A stretch of DNA of 64,000 nucleotides from Pseudomonas aylmerensis (GTDB lineage: Bacteria > Pseudomonadota > Gammaproteobacteria > Pseudomonadales > Pseudomonadaceae): the NCBI RefSeq assembly GCF_001702265.1, contig NZ_MAUE01000002.1, forward strand, positions 303,479 to 367,478, written 5' to 3'. A program made the translations under genes and the position numbers. This document shows, piece after piece, positions 37,906-48,129 of this stretch; the first letter of the stretch is position 1; each line of letters opens with the position of its first letter. The notes beneath the pieces were generated by a model. That model made no database searches. It had not been told where the DNA came from and saw nothing but the letters and a program-made list of their open reading frames with translations.

Positions 37906-39822
37906 TCAGACGCGGAAGCGGCTGACCAGCGCTTGCAGGTGCGTGCCCAGGCGCGCCAGTTCGGTGCTCGACGCAGCGGTTTCTTCGCTGGCCGCAGCGG
38001 TCTGTTCGGAGATGTCGCGCACATTGAGCACGCTGCGGTTGATCTCTTCGGCCACGGCGCTTTGCTGCTCGGCGGCGGTGGCGATCTGCGAGTTCATCGC
38101 CTGGATGGTCGATACCGTGCGGGTGATGCTGCCCAGGGCGCTGCCGGCACGGCGGGTCAGCTCGACGCTGCTGTCGGTGAGGCCGCGGCTGTTGTCCATG
38201 ATGTTCGCTACCTGCTGGGTGCCGCTTTGCAGGCCGACAATCAGCTCCTCGATCTCCTCTGTGGACTTCTGGGTGCGCTGGGCCAGGCTGCGCACTTCAT
38301 CGGCCACTACCGCGAAGCCGCGGCCGGCTTCACCGGCCCGCGCGGCCTCGATCGCCGCGTTGAGGGCCAGCAGGTTGGTTTGCTGGGCCACGGACTTGAT
38401 CACATCAAGCACGCTGCCGATTTTGTCGCTTTCGCGCTGCAGATGGCCCATGGCCTCGGTGGAATTACCGACCTCTGTGGCCAGGCGTTCGATCTGGGCG
38501 ATGGCTTCGCCGACGACCTTGTCGCCTTCACGGGCTTGCTGGTCGGCGGCTACAGCGGCCTCAGAAGCTTCCTCGGCGTTGCGCGCCACTTCCTGCACCG
38601 TGGCAGCCATTTCATTCATGGCGGTGGCGACTTGGTCGGTCTCGACTTTCTGGCTGTTGACGCCGGCGCTGGTCTGCTCCGTCACGGCCGACAGTTGCTC
38701 GGCGGCGCTGGCGATCTGGGTGACGCCGTCGCTGATGCCGCCGATCAGTTCGCGCAGGCCTACGCTCATGCTTTGCATGGCGCGTTGCAGCTGGCCCAGC
38801 TCGTCCTTGCGCAGGGAAGTGAGGTTGTGGCTCAGGTCGCCGGAGGCTACGCGCTCGGCGACTTTGAGGGTCTGGTTCAGCGGAATGACGATCTGGCGCG
38901 TGATGGCCCAGGCCGCGACGACGCCGAAGATCAGCGCCAGTGCGGTGGCCAGCAGCAACAACTGTTTGGCTTGCGCTGCGTCGGTATCGCGCACCACTGT
39001 CTGGGAAGCCGTGAGTTTTTCGCTATGACCCAGCAGCACATCGCCCTGGGTGTTCATGATTGCCAGGGCCGCAGCACTGGCGACCTGGGAGTCGCGGTAC
39101 TGGCTGACGGCCGCGCGGTAGGCTTGCAGCGAAACGCTGGCCTCTTGCAGGTTGGCCTGGAACTCGGCCGGCAGTTGGCCTTCGAGTTCGGTGATTTTCT
39201 TCAGGGCGTTGTCGATGGCATCCAGCGCCGGCTGTTCGGCCTCGACTTTGCCGCTGTAGGTGTAGCCGCGCACCTGGAAGCGTGATTGCTGGATCAGCTT
39301 GCTCAGGTCGACCACACGATTGAACTGGGTGACGCTGTCCCCTTGCAGCAGGGTTTTTTCGACTTCGTTGATCTTGGCGACGGCGTTGTCGGCGGTGTCG
39401 CCGAGTTTGCTGCGAGCCCCTTCACGCTTTAGGCCGGCCTGGACCATCGCGCCGAAGGCTTTTTTGTATTGGTTCAAGGCGTCCAGTTGTTGCTCGACCA
39501 GGGCCTTGTCGTCGGGTTGCTCGATCAGGGACTCGGCAGTTTTCAAGCCGTTTTCCAGCTGTGTGATCAGGTCATTGACCGCGCCGGTGCCCTGTTCGCC
39601 ACGGCGGGTTTCGAAGTCCAGGCGCGCCAGGCGCAGGTCTTTGGTCAGCCCGGTGAGGCTGGAGATGAAGCCCAGCTTGTCACCACGGCTGATCACCTCG
39701 CCCAGCCCGGTCCAGCCGGTGAACGTGATCAACAGGGTCAGGATCAACACCAGGCCAAAACCTATGCCCAGCTTGCGGTTGACGCTCACATTCCCCAGCT
39801 TTTCGGCTAACCAACGATACAT
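37906..39822 (-). CDS. Methyl-accepting chemotaxis protein (tandem copy B)
   Basis: A 638-residue receptor of the same layout as its downstream neighbour: TM1 about residues 19-40, HBM-like helical sensor about 42-280, TM2 about 287-308, HAMP near 310-360 and signalling tip [20 protein letters not shown]. The cytoplasmic half is nearly the same as copy A, while the sensor domains differ widely. ATG 39822 follows GGGGAG at 8 bases. It starts [19 protein letters not shown]. Ligands of McpS/McpK-type HBM receptors are TCA-cycle acids; assignment here is by inference. Confidence 0.92.
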   Translation of the reverse strand: MYRWLAEKLGNVSVNRKLGIGFGLVLILTLLITFTGWTGLGEVISRGDKLGFISSLTGLTKDLRLARLDFETRRGEQGTGAVNDLITQLENGLKTAESLIEQPDDKALVEQQLDALNQYKKAFGAMVQAGLKREGARSKLGDTADNAVAKINEVEKTLLQGDSVTQFNRVVDLSKLIQQSRFQVRGYTYSGKVEAEQPALDAIDNALKKITELEGQLPAEFQANLQEASVSLQAYRAAVSQYRDSQVASAAALAIMNTQGDVLLGHSEKLTASQTVVRDTDAAQAKQLLLLATALALIFGVVAAWAITRQIVIPLNQTLKVAERVASGDLSHNLTSLRKDELGQLQRAMQSMSVGLRELIGGISDGVTQIASAAEQLSAVTEQTSAGVNSQKVETDQVATAMNEMAATVQEVARNAEEASEAAVAADQQAREGDKVVGEAIAQIERLATEVGNSTEAMGHLQRESDKIGSVLDVIKSVAQQTNLLALNAAIEAARAGEAGRGFAVVADEVRSLAQRTQKSTEEIEELIVGLQSGTQQVANIMDNSRGLTDSSVELTRRAGSALGSITRTVSTIQAMNSQIATAAEQQSAVAEEINRSVLNVRDISEQTAAASEETAASSTELARLGTHLQALVSRFRV

Positions 39823-40125
39823 GCTGCGATCTCCCCTGGAACAAGGCTTGGACTTATCCAGGGGTTATCGGCAGAGCGGGAAGATTCTGTAGGAGGAAGG
39901 GGTTGTGGCGGGCTTGCCCTGTGTTGGACTGTGCAGCAGGGCCAATCCAGCAGAGTGCGGTGGGTCAGGTGTTTATGAGTGGTGGGTTTGGGGCCGCTTC
40001 GCAGCCCAACGCGGGGCAAGCCCGCTCGCCACAAAAAGCCTGCCATCCACAAAAATTCCACTTGTCTCAGCTGGCAGGCTTGCCAGATCGCCCCTGAAAC
40101 ACCTTCACCCGCAACAAGTGGGGGA
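39823..40125. other. Intergenic region with degenerate REP doublet
   Basis: No convincing gene. It holds a degenerate REP pair (TGTGGCGGGCTTGCCC at 39904 and GGGGCAAGCCCGCTCGCCAC ending at 40033) and a small palindrome CTGGCA/TGCCAG at 40071-40086. The minus-strand promoter of the chemoreceptor gene should lie in the left part but was not identified. Confidence 0.65.
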
Positions 40126-40833
40126 TCAGAACAGCCGGGCGAGCAGGGCGGTGACGGCGGTTTCGACCCGCAGGATGCGCGCGCCAAGCTGGACTGGCTG
40201 CATTCCGGCCTTGCTCAGCAGGTCCACTTCATAGGGGATCCAGCCACCTTCCGGGCCAATGGCCAGGGTCACCGGCGTATCCAGCCCGCGCGGGCACGCC
40301 GGGTGATCGCCCGGATGGCCGATCAGGCCCAGGGTGCCCTCGGTCATGGCTGGCAGGCGGTCTTCGACGAAGGGTTTGAAGCGCTTCTCGATGATGATCT
40401 CGGGCAGCACGGTGTCGCGCGCCTGTTCAAGGCCGAGGATCAGTTGCTCGCGGATCGCCTCGGGTTCCAGGAACGGGGTTTGCCAGAAACTCTTTTCGAC
40501 GCGATAGCTGTTGACCAGCACCACCTTGGGCACGCCCATGGCTGCCACGGTCTGCAGCACCCGCCGCAGCATCTTCGGGCGCGGCAGGGCCAGCAGCAGG
40601 GTCAGCGGCAGTTTGGCCGGGGGCGGCAGGTCGAAGCTCACTTGCAGCTCGGCTTCGTGTGCTTCAAGGCGTTGCAGTTGCGCATTGCCCATCAGCCCGC
40701 CAATGCGGCCGACACGCAAGTTGTCGCCGACCGCCGCGCGGTGGACGTCCTGCATGTGCACCAGGCGCCGATCACGCAAGATGACGCGGTCGGCCGCGAT
40801 GAAGTCGGCCTCTTCGAGCAGCAGCAGGTTCAC
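40126..40833 (-). CDS. rsmE: 16S rRNA (uracil-1498-N3)-methyltransferase
   Basis: A SPOUT-class RNA methyltransferase of 235 residues that modifies U1498 in the ribosomal decoding region. The knot motifs are AIGPEGGW (about residues 192-199) and [17 protein letters not shown] (about 217-233). Start GTG 40833 overlaps the tatC stop as GTGA. It is the last gene of the ubi-his-tat operon. Confidence 0.95.
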   Translation of the reverse strand: MNLLLLEEADFIAADRVILRDRRLVHMQDVHRAAVGDNLRVGRIGGLMGNAQLQRLEAHEAELQVSFDLPPPAKLPLTLLLALPRPKMLRRVLQTVAAMGVPKVVLVNSYRVEKSFWQTPFLEPEAIREQLILGLEQARDTVLPEIIIEKRFKPFVEDRLPAMTEGTLGLIGHPGDHPACPRGLDTPVTLAIGPEGGWIPYEVDLLSKAGMQPVQLGARILRVETAVTALLARLF

Positions 40834-41621
40834 GGCTGGGTCGCTGGCGGCTGGTCGTCGTCGGCGGGTTGGTCATCCGGATGTTCACCGCGCTTGCTGA
40901 TCAAGGCGCTGAACAGGATGCCGATCTCGAACAGCATCCACATCGGCACGGCGAGCAGGGTCTGGGAGAAAATGTCCGGCGGCGTGAGGATCATGCCGAC
41001 CACGAAGCAGCCGATGATCACGTACGGGCGGATTTTCTTCAGGTACTTCACGTCGACCACGCCGATCCACACCAGCAGCACCACCGCCACCGGGATTTCG
41101 AAGGCCACGCCGAAGGCGAAGAACAGCGTCATCACGAAGTCGAGGTAGCTGGTGATGTCGGTCATCATCTCCACGCCGGCCGGGGTGGCGGCAGCGAAGA
41201 ACTTGAAGATCAGCGGGAACACCAGGAAGTAGGCGAACGCCATGCCGGTGTAGAACAGCAGGATGCTCGACACCAGCAGCGGCACGGCGATGCGTTTCTC
41301 ATGCTTGTACAGCCCCGGCGCGATAAAGCCCCAGATCTGGTGCAGGATCACCGGGATGGCCAGGAACAGCGAGACCATCATGGTCAGCTTCAGCGGCGTG
41401 AGGAACGGCGACGATACGTCGGTGGCGATCATCGTCGCGCCGGCCGGCAGGTACTGGCGCAAGGGCGTAGAGACGAAGGTGTAGATCTGCTGGGTGAAGG
41501 CGAACAGCCCGGCAAAGATGATGAAGATGGCCGCTACGCAACGCAGCAGGCGGGTACGCAACTCGGTGAGGTGCGAGACCAGCGGCATGTGCTGGTCGTT
41601 TTCCGGTTTATCAGCGCTCAT
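40830..41621 (-). CDS. tatC: Twin-arginine translocase subunit TatC
   Basis: A 263-residue, six-helix inner-membrane protein that binds twin-arginine signal peptides. The conserved N-terminal stretch [12 protein letters not shown] is at about residues 16-27, and [16 protein letters not shown] precedes the fifth helix region. The tail is rich in Asp/Pro/Gln ([11 protein letters not shown]). It overlaps tatB by 4 bases and rsmE by 4 bases. Confidence 0.96.
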   Translation of the reverse strand: MSADKPENDQHMPLVSHLTELRTRLLRCVAAIFIIFAGLFAFTQQIYTFVSTPLRQYLPAGATMIATDVSSPFLTPLKLTMMVSLFLAIPVILHQIWGFIAPGLYKHEKRIAVPLLVSSILLFYTGMAFAYFLVFPLIFKFFAAATPAGVEMMTDITSYLDFVMTLFFAFGVAFEIPVAVVLLVWIGVVDVKYLKKIRPYVIIGCFVVGMILTPPDIFSQTLLAVPMWMLFEIGILFSALISKRGEHPDDQPADDDQPPATQP

Positions 41622-42046
41622 GGGGCTCGCGGCGGCAATGTAGGGTCATGGGGAGCGGGCGACGCAACGGGCGTCGGCGCTGGCTCTGTCGGGGCGGGAA
41701 CGCTCGGTGCCGGGGTCGGTTCCACCACGGGTGCAGGCTCGGCCGCGGGCGGCGCGATACTGTGTTCCACCACAGGCTCCGCCGGTTTGGCGGGTTCCTG
41801 CACCGGAGACAGGATTTTGCGCGCTTCCTGCTCCAACGACAGGATATGTTCGTTGTGCAGCTGGCGACGGATCTCGTCGGCGCCGATTTCCCGTTCAACT
41901 TCCTGTTTGATGGCGTTGAAACTGCGTTTCAGGCGCCCGATCCACAGGCCGGCCGTGCGCGCGGCACCGGGCAGGCGTTCCGGCCCGAGTACCAGCAAGG
42001 CAACCAGGCCGACGAGGAGCAGTTCAGAGAAGCTGATACCAAACAT
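41618..42046 (-). CDS. tatB: Sec-independent translocase subunit TatB
   Basis: A 142-residue protein with one N-terminal helix ([21 protein letters not shown]), an amphipathic helix to about residue 65 and a Pro/Ala-rich tail. GPERLP after the helix and the length identify TatB rather than TatA. It lies 10 bases after tatA and overlaps tatC. Confidence 0.95.
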   Translation of the reverse strand: MFGISFSELLLVGLVALLVLGPERLPGAARTAGLWIGRLKRSFNAIKQEVEREIGADEIRRQLHNEHILSLEQEARKILSPVQEPAKPAEPVVEHSIAPPAAEPAPVVEPTPAPSVPAPTEPAPTPVASPAPHDPTLPPRAP

Positions 42047-42056
42047 TAGTCAGTGC

Positions 42057-42335
42057 TCACGAGTCTTTGCGGGTCGGCTCTTCGACTTTTTCAGCCTGCA
42101 CGTCGAAGGTACGACGCTCGGTGATCGGCTGGGTGGCCTGTGGGTGCACAGGCTGGGCCGGAGGCACCGGGTTGACGACCGGGTCGGCCGGCTTCTCATC
42201 GTCGTTCATGGCTTTGCGAAAGCCCTTGATCGACTCGCCCACGTCGGTGCCGAGGTTTTTCAGTTTCTTGGTGCCGAACACCAGTACCACCACCACCAGA
42301 ATGACGATCCAGTGTTTCCAGTCAAAAATGCCCAT
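42057..42335 (-). CDS. tatA: Sec-independent translocase subunit TatA
   Basis: A 92-residue pore-forming subunit. The N-terminus [20 protein letters not shown] forms the short membrane helix, followed by [22 protein letters not shown], the TatA amphipathic helix with the conserved FGTKKL hinge. The hydrophilic tail is Pro/Val/Asp-rich. It starts 25 bases after hisE in the same operon. Confidence 0.96.
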   Translation of the reverse strand: MGIFDWKHWIVILVVVVLVFGTKKLKNLGTDVGESIKGFRKAMNDDEKPADPVVNPVPPAQPVHPQATQPITERRTFDVQAEKVEEPTRKDS

Positions 42336-42360
42336 GCTGCAATTCCTCTGTAAAAGTTAT

Positions 42361-42693
42361 TCAGGCGGACGGGCGCGAGGCCTTTTCGGCATGCCCGGAC
42401 AAGCCGAAGCGACGGTCCAGTTCATCCAGCACTGCCTGTGGATGCTGCCCCAGTTGGGCGAGCATGACCAGGCTGTGGAACCACAAGTCGGCGGTTTCGT
42501 AGATCACATCACTGCAGTCGCCGCTGACCTGGGCGTCCTTGGCGGCGATGATGGTCTCGATGGATTCTTCGCCGAGTTTTTCCAGAATCTTGTTCAAGCC
42601 CTTGTGGTACAGGCTGGCGACATAGGAGCTGTCGGCATCCGCGCCTTTGCGGTCTTCCAGCACCTGGGCCACACGGTTCAGGGTATCGCTCAT
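42361..42693 (-). CDS. hisE: Phosphoribosyl-ATP pyrophosphatase
   Basis: Second step of histidine biosynthesis (PR-ATP to PR-AMP), 110 residues. The MazG-like helical motif [15 protein letters not shown] followed by [13 protein letters not shown] is clear. ATG 42693 begins [16 protein letters not shown]; the longer open frame upstream is out-of-frame hisI. It is separated from hisI by 2 bases. Here hisE and hisI are separate genes rather than a fusion as in enterics. Confidence 0.95.
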   Translation of the reverse strand: MSDTLNRVAQVLEDRKGADADSSYVASLYHKGLNKILEKLGEESIETIIAAKDAQVSGDCSDVIYETADLWFHSLVMLAQLGQHPQAVLDELDRRFGLSGHAEKASRPSA

Positions 42694-42695
42694 GT

Positions 42696-43088
42696 TCAGT
42701 GTCCTGCGGAGTAGATGGCGTGCGGGTCTTTGAGCACCGGCTCGACAACCTTCCATTCGCCGTTCTCGAACACGCGATAGAAGCAGCTGTGACGGCCGGT
42801 GTGGCAGGCGATGTCGCCGATCTGCTCGACCATCAGGATCACCACGTCGGCGTCGCAGTCGATGCGCATCTCGTGCAGGGTCTGCACATGCCCGGACTCT
42901 TCGCCCTTGCGCCACAGTTTGCCACGTGAGCGTGACCAGTAGATGGCACGCTGCTCAGCGGCAGTCAGGCTCAGCGCCTCGCGGTTCATCCAGGCCATCA
43001 TCAGGACGCGCCCGGTCTTGTAGTCCTGGGCAATGGCCGGCACCAGGCCGTCACTGTCCCACTTGATCTCGTCCAGCCAGTCTTTCAT
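42696..43088 (-). CDS. hisI: Phosphoribosyl-AMP cyclohydrolase
   Basis: Third step of histidine biosynthesis, 130 residues. Metal-binding motifs are [12 protein letters not shown] and [12 protein letters not shown] (about residues 90-115), and the substrate region is [10 protein letters not shown] and [17 protein letters not shown] 43088 gives [15 protein letters not shown]. It lies in the middle of a ubiquinone/tat gene run, as in other pseudomonads. Confidence 0.95.
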   Translation of the reverse strand: MKDWLDEIKWDSDGLVPAIAQDYKTGRVLMMAWMNREALSLTAAEQRAIYWSRSRGKLWRKGEESGHVQTLHEMRIDCDADVVILMVEQIGDIACHTGRHSCFYRVFENGEWKVVEPVLKDPHAIYSAGH

Positions 43089-43129
43089 GTTCGGCTCCGG
43101 CAATTTGCGACAGTGTATAACCGGATTGG

Positions 43130-44734
43130 CTATCGACGCACGATCAGATAAACACCCACGGCGACCATGATGCCGGCCGGCCAGTGGCCCAATTGGTTCA
43201 GCGGCCCGCCGATGGCCAGCATCACGCCTCCCACCAGGTGCGCCGCGCCGAGCAGGCGCAGGAACCAGTCGTCCTTGCGCTTCTGCCATGGCGGCGCCGG
43301 GTCCTTGGCGTGGGGCTGGGACATGCGCTCCAGCAGGTCGCGGGTCATGTTGGCCAGGTGCGGCAGCTGTTCCATCTGGCTGTGCAGGTTGCCCAGCAGG
43401 GTTTTCGGGCTGACGCGCTCGCGCATCCAGCGTTCGAGGAACGGCTGCGCGGTGTTCCACAAGTCGAGGTCAGGGTAGAGCTGGCGGCCCAGGCCTTCGA
43501 TGTTCAGCAAGGTCTTCTGCAGCAGCACCAGTTGCGGCTGCACTTCCATATTGAAGCGGCGCGCGGTCTGGAACAGGCGCATCAGCACCTGGCCGAAGGA
43601 AATATCTTTTAATGGTTTTTCGAAGATCGGCTCGCACACTGTGCGGATCGCTGCTTCGAATTCATTCAGCTTGGTTTCTGCCGGCACCCAGCCCGAGTCG
43701 ATGTGCAACTGCGCCACACGGCGGTAGTCACGCTTGAAGAATGCGAACAGGTTGCGCGCCAGGTAGTCCTGGTCTTCCGGGGTCAGGCTGCCGACGATGC
43801 CGCAGTCGATCGCAATGTATTGCGGGCTCCACGGGTTGACGGTGCTGACGAAGATGTTGCCCGGGTGCATGTCGGCGTGGAAGAAGCTGTCGCGGAACAC
43901 CTGGGTGAAGAAGATCTCCACGCCGCGCTCGGCGAGCATCTTCATGTCGGTACGCTGGTCGGCGAGGGTGGCGAGGTCAGTGACCTGCACGCCGTAGATG
44001 CGCTCCATCACCAGCACTTTCGGGCGGCACCAGTCCCAATACACTTGTGGCACATAGAGCAACGGCGAGCCTTCGAAGTTGCGCTTGAGCTGGCTGGCGT
44101 TGGCCGCCTCGCGCAACAGGTCGAGTTCGTCGTAGATGGTTTTTTCGTAGTCGGCGACCACGTCCACCGGGTGCAGCAGGCGTGCATCCGCCGAGAAACG
44201 CTCGGCGGCGCGGGCGAGGATGAACAGCCACGCCAGGTCCTGGCCGATGATCGGCTTGAGGCCCGGACGAATTACCTTCACCACCACTTCTTCGCCGGTC
44301 TTGAGCTGCGCCGCGTGCACCTGCGCCACCGACGCCGAAGCCAGGGGCTCGACGTCGAAGCGGCTGAACACCTCGCTGATCTTCTTGCCCAGCTGGTCTT
44401 CGATGAGCTTCATCGACTGCTGGGAATCAAACGGCGGTACGCGGTCCTGCAACAGCATCAGTTCGTCGGCGATGTCTTCCGGCAGCAGGTCGCGGCGGGT
44501 CGACAGAATCTGCCCGAACTTGATGAAGATCGGCCCCAGGTCCTGCAGCGCCAGGCGCAGGCGCGCGCCACGGCTCAGCTCCAGCTGTTTGCGCGGGAAC
44601 CAGCGCCACGGCAGCACATAGCGCACCGCGAGCAGGAACCAGGGCAGAGGCAGGGCGAACAGCAGGTCATCGAGGCGGTAGCGGATTACGACGCGCTGGA
44701 TACGAAACAAACGGCGGACGGCGAGCAGCTTCAT
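43130..44734 (-). CDS. ubiB: Ubiquinone biosynthesis protein kinase-like UbiB
   Basis: A 534-residue ADCK/ABC1-family atypical kinase or ATPase that supports coenzyme Q assembly. The family KxGQ motif is [20 protein letters not shown] (about residues 71-90), the lysine is in [16 protein letters not shown] (about 287) is the catalytic-loop equivalent and AIDCGIVG the metal loop. Two C-terminal membrane helices are present (about 490-530). It overlaps ubiJ by 4 bases. Confidence 0.95.
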   Translation of the reverse strand: MKLLAVRRLFRIQRVVIRYRLDDLLFALPLPWFLLAVRYVLPWRWFPRKQLELSRGARLRLALQDLGPIFIKFGQILSTRRDLLPEDIADELMLLQDRVPPFDSQQSMKLIEDQLGKKISEVFSRFDVEPLASASVAQVHAAQLKTGEEVVVKVIRPGLKPIIGQDLAWLFILARAAERFSADARLLHPVDVVADYEKTIYDELDLLREAANASQLKRNFEGSPLLYVPQVYWDWCRPKVLVMERIYGVQVTDLATLADQRTDMKMLAERGVEIFFTQVFRDSFFHADMHPGNIFVSTVNPWSPQYIAIDCGIVGSLTPEDQDYLARNLFAFFKRDYRRVAQLHIDSGWVPAETKLNEFEAAIRTVCEPIFEKPLKDISFGQVLMRLFQTARRFNMEVQPQLVLLQKTLLNIEGLGRQLYPDLDLWNTAQPFLERWMRERVSPKTLLGNLHSQMEQLPHLANMTRDLLERMSQPHAKDPAPPWQKRKDDWFLRLLGAAHLVGGVMLAIGGPLNQLGHWPAGIMVAVGVYLIVRR

Positions 44735-45354
44735 GCGTTATCGCTTGGATCAAGGGAACGGCTCAGGCGCTCGAAGCGGGCCTCGAGGCGTTCCAGGTCG
44801 ATTTTGGCCTTGTCGAGTTCACGAAAGCGCGCTTGCGCTTCCCGTTCTCCGACCAGGGTGCGCGATTCTTCGCTCAGGTATTCGGCGAGGTTCTGATTGA
44901 GGCTGGCGAACCCCTGCTGGTACCAGCGCGAGCGGCTGCGCAGGTGTCCGCTGATCAGTTGGGTGGCCACGGGGCCGATCCAGCGGGACAGCTCGTATTC
45001 CCAGTCCAGCTCCAGGTCCTGCAGCACGGCGGCCAGGTCCATCAGCACCGCGCTGTCGCCTTCCAGCTCCACTTCGGGGCTGTGCAGGATGGCGGTCTTG
45101 TTGCGACTGAGCGCCAGGTGCAACAAGCTCGAGGCCGGCGCACGCAGGGTGCAGTCGGCCTCGGCGGCCCATTGGGTCGCGAGCAGCAGGCCTTCATCGC
45201 TGGGCAGGATAAACAGCTGCAAGGCGGGGCTGCGGCAGTCGACGGCAATCACCTTGCCATTCAAGTGCGCCAGCCGCGCCAGGGCGGTGCTGTCCAGGCG
45301 CAGCACACGGTTGAGGCCGTGCTCTACGCTGGCGAGGAGGCCCGCGAACAACAT
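44731..45354 (-). CDS. ubiJ: Ubiquinone biosynthesis accessory factor UbiJ
   Basis: A 207-residue lipid-binding accessory protein of the Ubi complex. It has an N-terminal SCP2 sterol-carrier fold (about residues 15-110) and a C-terminal coiled coil (about 165-200, [20 protein letters not shown]). The position between ubiE and ubiB is the standard one. Its start overlaps the ubiE stop by one base. Confidence 0.92.
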   Translation of the reverse strand: MLFAGLLASVEHGLNRVLRLDSTALARLAHLNGKVIAVDCRSPALQLFILPSDEGLLLATQWAAEADCTLRAPASSLLHLALSRNKTAILHSPEVELEGDSAVLMDLAAVLQDLELDWEYELSRWIGPVATQLISGHLRSRSRWYQQGFASLNQNLAEYLSEESRTLVGEREAQARFRELDKAKIDLERLEARFERLSRSLDPSDNA

Positions 45355-46124
45355 CAGGGCTTGATGCCGCGGTGCAGGGCGACGATGCCCGAGGTCATGT
45401 TGTGGTAGGTCACGCGGTCGAAACCGGCCTCTACCATCATCGACTTCAGGGTTTCCTGGTCGGGGTGCATGCGGATCGATTCGGCCAGGTAGCGGTAGCT
45501 CTCGGCGTCATTGGTGATCAGCTTGCCCATCAGCGGCATGAAGGCGAACGAGTAGGTGTCGTAGACCTTGGACATCAGCGCATTGGTCGGCTTGGAGAAC
45601 TCCAGGACCAACAGGCGGCCGCCCGGCTTGAGGACGCGCAGCATCGAGCGGATCGCGTCTTCCTTGTGGGTCACGTTGCGCAGGCCGAAGGCGATGGTCA
45701 CGCAGTCGAAATGGTTGTCGGGGAACGGCAGTTTTTCCGCGTCGGCCTGGACGAATTCGATATTGCCGGCCACGCCCTTATCGAGCAGGCGGTCACGGCC
45801 GACCTTGAGCATCGAACCGTTGATGTCCGCCAGGACCACCTGGCCGGTCGGGCCAACCAACTTGGAGAACTTGGCTGCCAGGTCGCCCGTGCCGCCGGCG
45901 ATATCCAGCACGCGGTTGCCGGTGCGAACACCCGACAGCTCGATGGTGAAGCGTTTCCACAGGCGGTGCATACCGCCGGAGAGCACGTCGTTCATCAGGT
46001 CGTACTTGGCCGCTACGGAGTGAAACACCTCAGCGACTTTTTCCGCTTTCTGGCTTTCCGGGACGTTCTTGAAGCCGAAGTGAGTGGTGGGTTCGGCATC
46101 GCTGCCTTTGCGCTGATCAGTCAT
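45354..46124 (-). CDS. ubiE: Ubiquinone/menaquinone methyltransferase
   Basis: SAM-dependent C-methyltransferase of 256 residues. Motif I is [15 protein letters not shown] (about residues 73-87), with [20 protein letters not shown] near 137-156 and the family end [17 protein letters not shown] 46124 gives [12 protein letters not shown]; a 21-residue in-frame extension upstream looks non-coding. It heads the nine-gene minus-strand operon that ends with rsmE. Confidence 0.95.
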   Translation of the reverse strand: MTDQRKGSDAEPTTHFGFKNVPESQKAEKVAEVFHSVAAKYDLMNDVLSGGMHRLWKRFTIELSGVRTGNRVLDIAGGTGDLAAKFSKLVGPTGQVVLADINGSMLKVGRDRLLDKGVAGNIEFVQADAEKLPFPDNHFDCVTIAFGLRNVTHKEDAIRSMLRVLKPGGRLLVLEFSKPTNALMSKVYDTYSFAFMPLMGKLITNDAESYRYLAESIRMHPDQETLKSMMVEAGFDRVTYHNMTSGIVALHRGIKP

Positions 46125-46268
46125 ATCGCTGTCACCAAAAGAGAATGCGGGACATGATAATCCCCAAGGCCTGCTTTGTCTTGGCAAGGCTGCAGGTAAG
46201 ATGGGCGGTCACCGAGACCTTTTGCCGCATCGAAGGTATTCAAATCCCTATAAAGAGGAGTCATTGCA

Positions 46269-46544
46269 ATGGCCCGTATAACCGTTGAACGTGCACATTC
46301 CCTGGGTAAAGAAGGCGCACGGGCAAAGGCCGACAAGTTGGCGCACAAACTCCAGGAGCAATATGGCCTCGAGCCGTCGTGGTCCGGCGATACCTTGAAC
46401 CTCAAGCGTTCGGGGGTTAAAGGCACGGTAGTCGTCGCTGATGATTCACTGCGTATTGATGTGGAACTGGGGCTGTTGATGTCGGCCATGAGTGGCACGA
46501 TCAAATCCGAAATCGAGAAAGCCCTGGATAAAGCCTTGGCCTGA
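46269..46544 (+). CDS. PHA-system family protein
   Basis: A 91-residue protein of the PHA_gran_rgn family (putative polyhydroxyalkanoic acid system protein), with ARITVERAHSLGKEGARAKA at the start and VELGLLMSAMSGTIKSEIEKALDKAL at the end. Function is not established. It lies just upstream of phaI in the same orientation, and start ATG 46269 follows AAGAGGAG. The gene is divergent from ubiE. Confidence 0.85.
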   Translation: MARITVERAHSLGKEGARAKADKLAHKLQEQYGLEPSWSGDTLNLKRSGVKGTVVVADDSLRIDVELGLLMSAMSGTIKSEIEKALDKALA

Positions 46545-46649
46545 TCCGCGTGTACTTAGGGTGCCGATTCTAATTTTCCAGCCTACTTTGTGCCCAAGCC
46601 CTCAACTCCTGTGGGCCGTTCCTCCCCCCTTTTTCGCGTGAGGTGCACC

Positions 46650-47072
46650 ATGGCCAAAGTTATTCTGAAGAAAAAAATCGACGCCCAGACCACTGCCCTG
46701 AGTGACGTTAAAACCTATGCCCGCAAGATTTGGCTGGCGGGTCTTGGTGCCTACGCCAAGGTCGGAAGCGAGGGCAGCGACTACTTCAAAGAGCTGGTTA
46801 AGACTGGTCAACATGTTGAAAGTAAAGGCAAAAAAGTTGCAGTTGAACAACTTGATGCTGCCAACAGTCAGATTGATCAAGTAAAGAGTAATGTCTCCGC
46901 GGTCAAAGGTCTGGTAGAAGTTCAGCTGGATAAAGTTGAAAAAGCTTTTGATACTCGTGTCGCCAGTGCCTTGAATCGAATCGGCATTGCGTCTAAACAT
47001 GACGTGGAGACACTCTCTGCTAAGCTCGAAGAGCTGACGGCATTGCTCGAACGTGTCGCGCGTAAACACTAA
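46650..47072 (+). CDS. phaI: Phasin PhaI (PHA granule-associated)
   Basis: A 140-residue phasin that coats mcl-PHA granules. The conserved KTYARKIWLAGLGAYAKVG block is at about residues 19-37, then a long amphipathic heptad-like helix to the C-terminus. ATG 46650 follows GTGAGG. A second AANAANAA-type tract (AAGAAAAA, 46668-46675) occurs in codons 7-9 and may be an Hfq/Crc target. It forms an operon with phaF 12 bases downstream. Confidence 0.92.
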   Translation: MAKVILKKKIDAQTTALSDVKTYARKIWLAGLGAYAKVGSEGSDYFKELVKTGQHVESKGKKVAVEQLDAANSQIDQVKSNVSAVKGLVEVQLDKVEKAFDTRVASALNRIGIASKHDVETLSAKLEELTALLERVARKH

Positions 47073-47084
47073 GGAGACATCGGG

Positions 47085-48071
47085 ATGGCTGTTAAAAAGA
47101 CTACTCAGAAAGAAGGCAGCTCGTGGGTCGGGAAAGTTGAAGAATATTCCCGCAAGATCTGGCTGGCTGGTTTAGGCGTTTACTCGAAGATCGACAGTGA
47201 CGGCAGTAAACTCTTCGAGACTTTGGTCAAGGACGGCGAAAAGGCCGAGAAGTTGACCAAGAGCACAGTCGGTAAACAAGTTAATGCCGCCAAGGCGACT
47301 GCCGGTTCGCGCATCAGTGATGCGAAGAAACAGGTACTGGGTACTTGGAGCGAGCTTGAAGGGGCACTGGATACTCGCCTCAACAAAGCCATCTCGCGAC
47401 TGGGCGTGCCTAGCCGTACTGAAGTGAAGGCCCTGCACACCAAGGTCGATACCCTGACCAAGCAAATCGAAAAACTCACGGGCGCTAAAGTGGCTCCGGT
47501 TAAAACCGCTGCGGCGAAACCGGCTGCCAAGCCAGCGGCCAAAACCGCTGCTGCCAAACCGGCCGCCAAAACCGCTGCCAAGCCTCTGGTGAAAGCTGCC
47601 GCCAAGCCGGCTGCCAAACCTGCGGCCAAGGCCCCTGCAAAAGCCGCGGCGAAACCCGCCGCCAAGCCTGCGGCTAAACCTGTAGCGGCTAAAGCTGCAG
47701 CCAAGCCAGCGGCCAAACCGGCTGCCAAGCCTGCCGCCAAAGCAGCAGCAAAACCGGCCGCCAAGCCGGCAGCGAAAACCGCAGCAGCCAAACCTGCCGC
47801 CAAGCCAGCTGCCAAGTCTGCTGCCGCGAAACCGGCTGCCAAGCCCGCTGCTGCCAAACCGGCCGCCGCCAAGCCTGCGGCAAAACCCGCCGCCGCGAAG
47901 AAGCCCGCTGCAGCGAAAAAACCCGCAGCGGCCAAACCCGCCGTAGCCGCCAAGCCTGCCACCGCGCCAACGCCAACCGCGTCCTCAGCCAACTCGGTCT
48001 CCGCACCGACGCCCGCTGCTGTCACCCCGACTGCAACGCCGGTAACCCCGACGCCATCCAGTCAGTCCTGA
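47085..48071 (+). CDS. phaF: Phasin PhaF with histone H1-like AAKP repeat tail
   Basis: A 328-residue protein. The N-terminal phasin domain (about residues 1-140) repeats the SRKIWLAGLGVYSKI block of PhaI. The C-terminal half (about 141-290) is a Lys/Ala/Pro repeat of AAKPAAK units, like histone H1, and is known in relatives to bind DNA non-specifically and help segregate granules at division. The last 40 residues are Pro/Thr/Ser-rich. The repeat tract is intact in frame. A terminator follows, shared with convergent phaD. Confidence 0.95.
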   Translation: MAVKKTTQKEGSSWVGKVEEYSRKIWLAGLGVYSKIDSDGSKLFETLVKDGEKAEKLTKSTVGKQVNAAKATAGSRISDAKKQVLGTWSELEGALDTRLNKAISRLGVPSRTEVKALHTKVDTLTKQIEKLTGAKVAPVKTAAAKPAAKPAAKTAAAKPAAKTAAKPLVKAAAKPAAKPAAKAPAKAAAKPAAKPAAKPVAAKAAAKPAAKPAAKPAAKAAAKPAAKPAAKTAAAKPAAKPAAKSAAAKPAAKPAAAKPAAAKPAAKPAAAKKPAAAKKPAAAKPAVAAKPATAPTPTASSANSVSAPTPAAVTPTATPVTPTPSSQS

Positions 48072-48085
48072 TTTCTACAGGACAC

Positions 48086-48124
48086 AAAAAAACGCTCGGC
48101 CTACAGAGGTCGGGCGTTTTTTTT
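48086..48124. terminator. Bidirectional terminator between phaF and phaD
   Basis: Hairpin AACGCTCGGCC/GGTCGGGCGTT (one GU pair and one mismatch) with A residues before it and eight T residues after it. Confidence 0.85.
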
Positions 48125-48129
48125 CATTT

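Noticed and set aside
37894..39285. A 463-codon plus-strand frame opposite a chemoreceptor
   Set aside because: Antisense of an intact receptor gene; Gly/His/Gln-rich without a fold signature.
40869..42353. A 494-codon plus-strand frame opposite tatABC
   Set aside because: Crosses three overlapping tat genes in antisense; composition is repetitive and non-coding in style.
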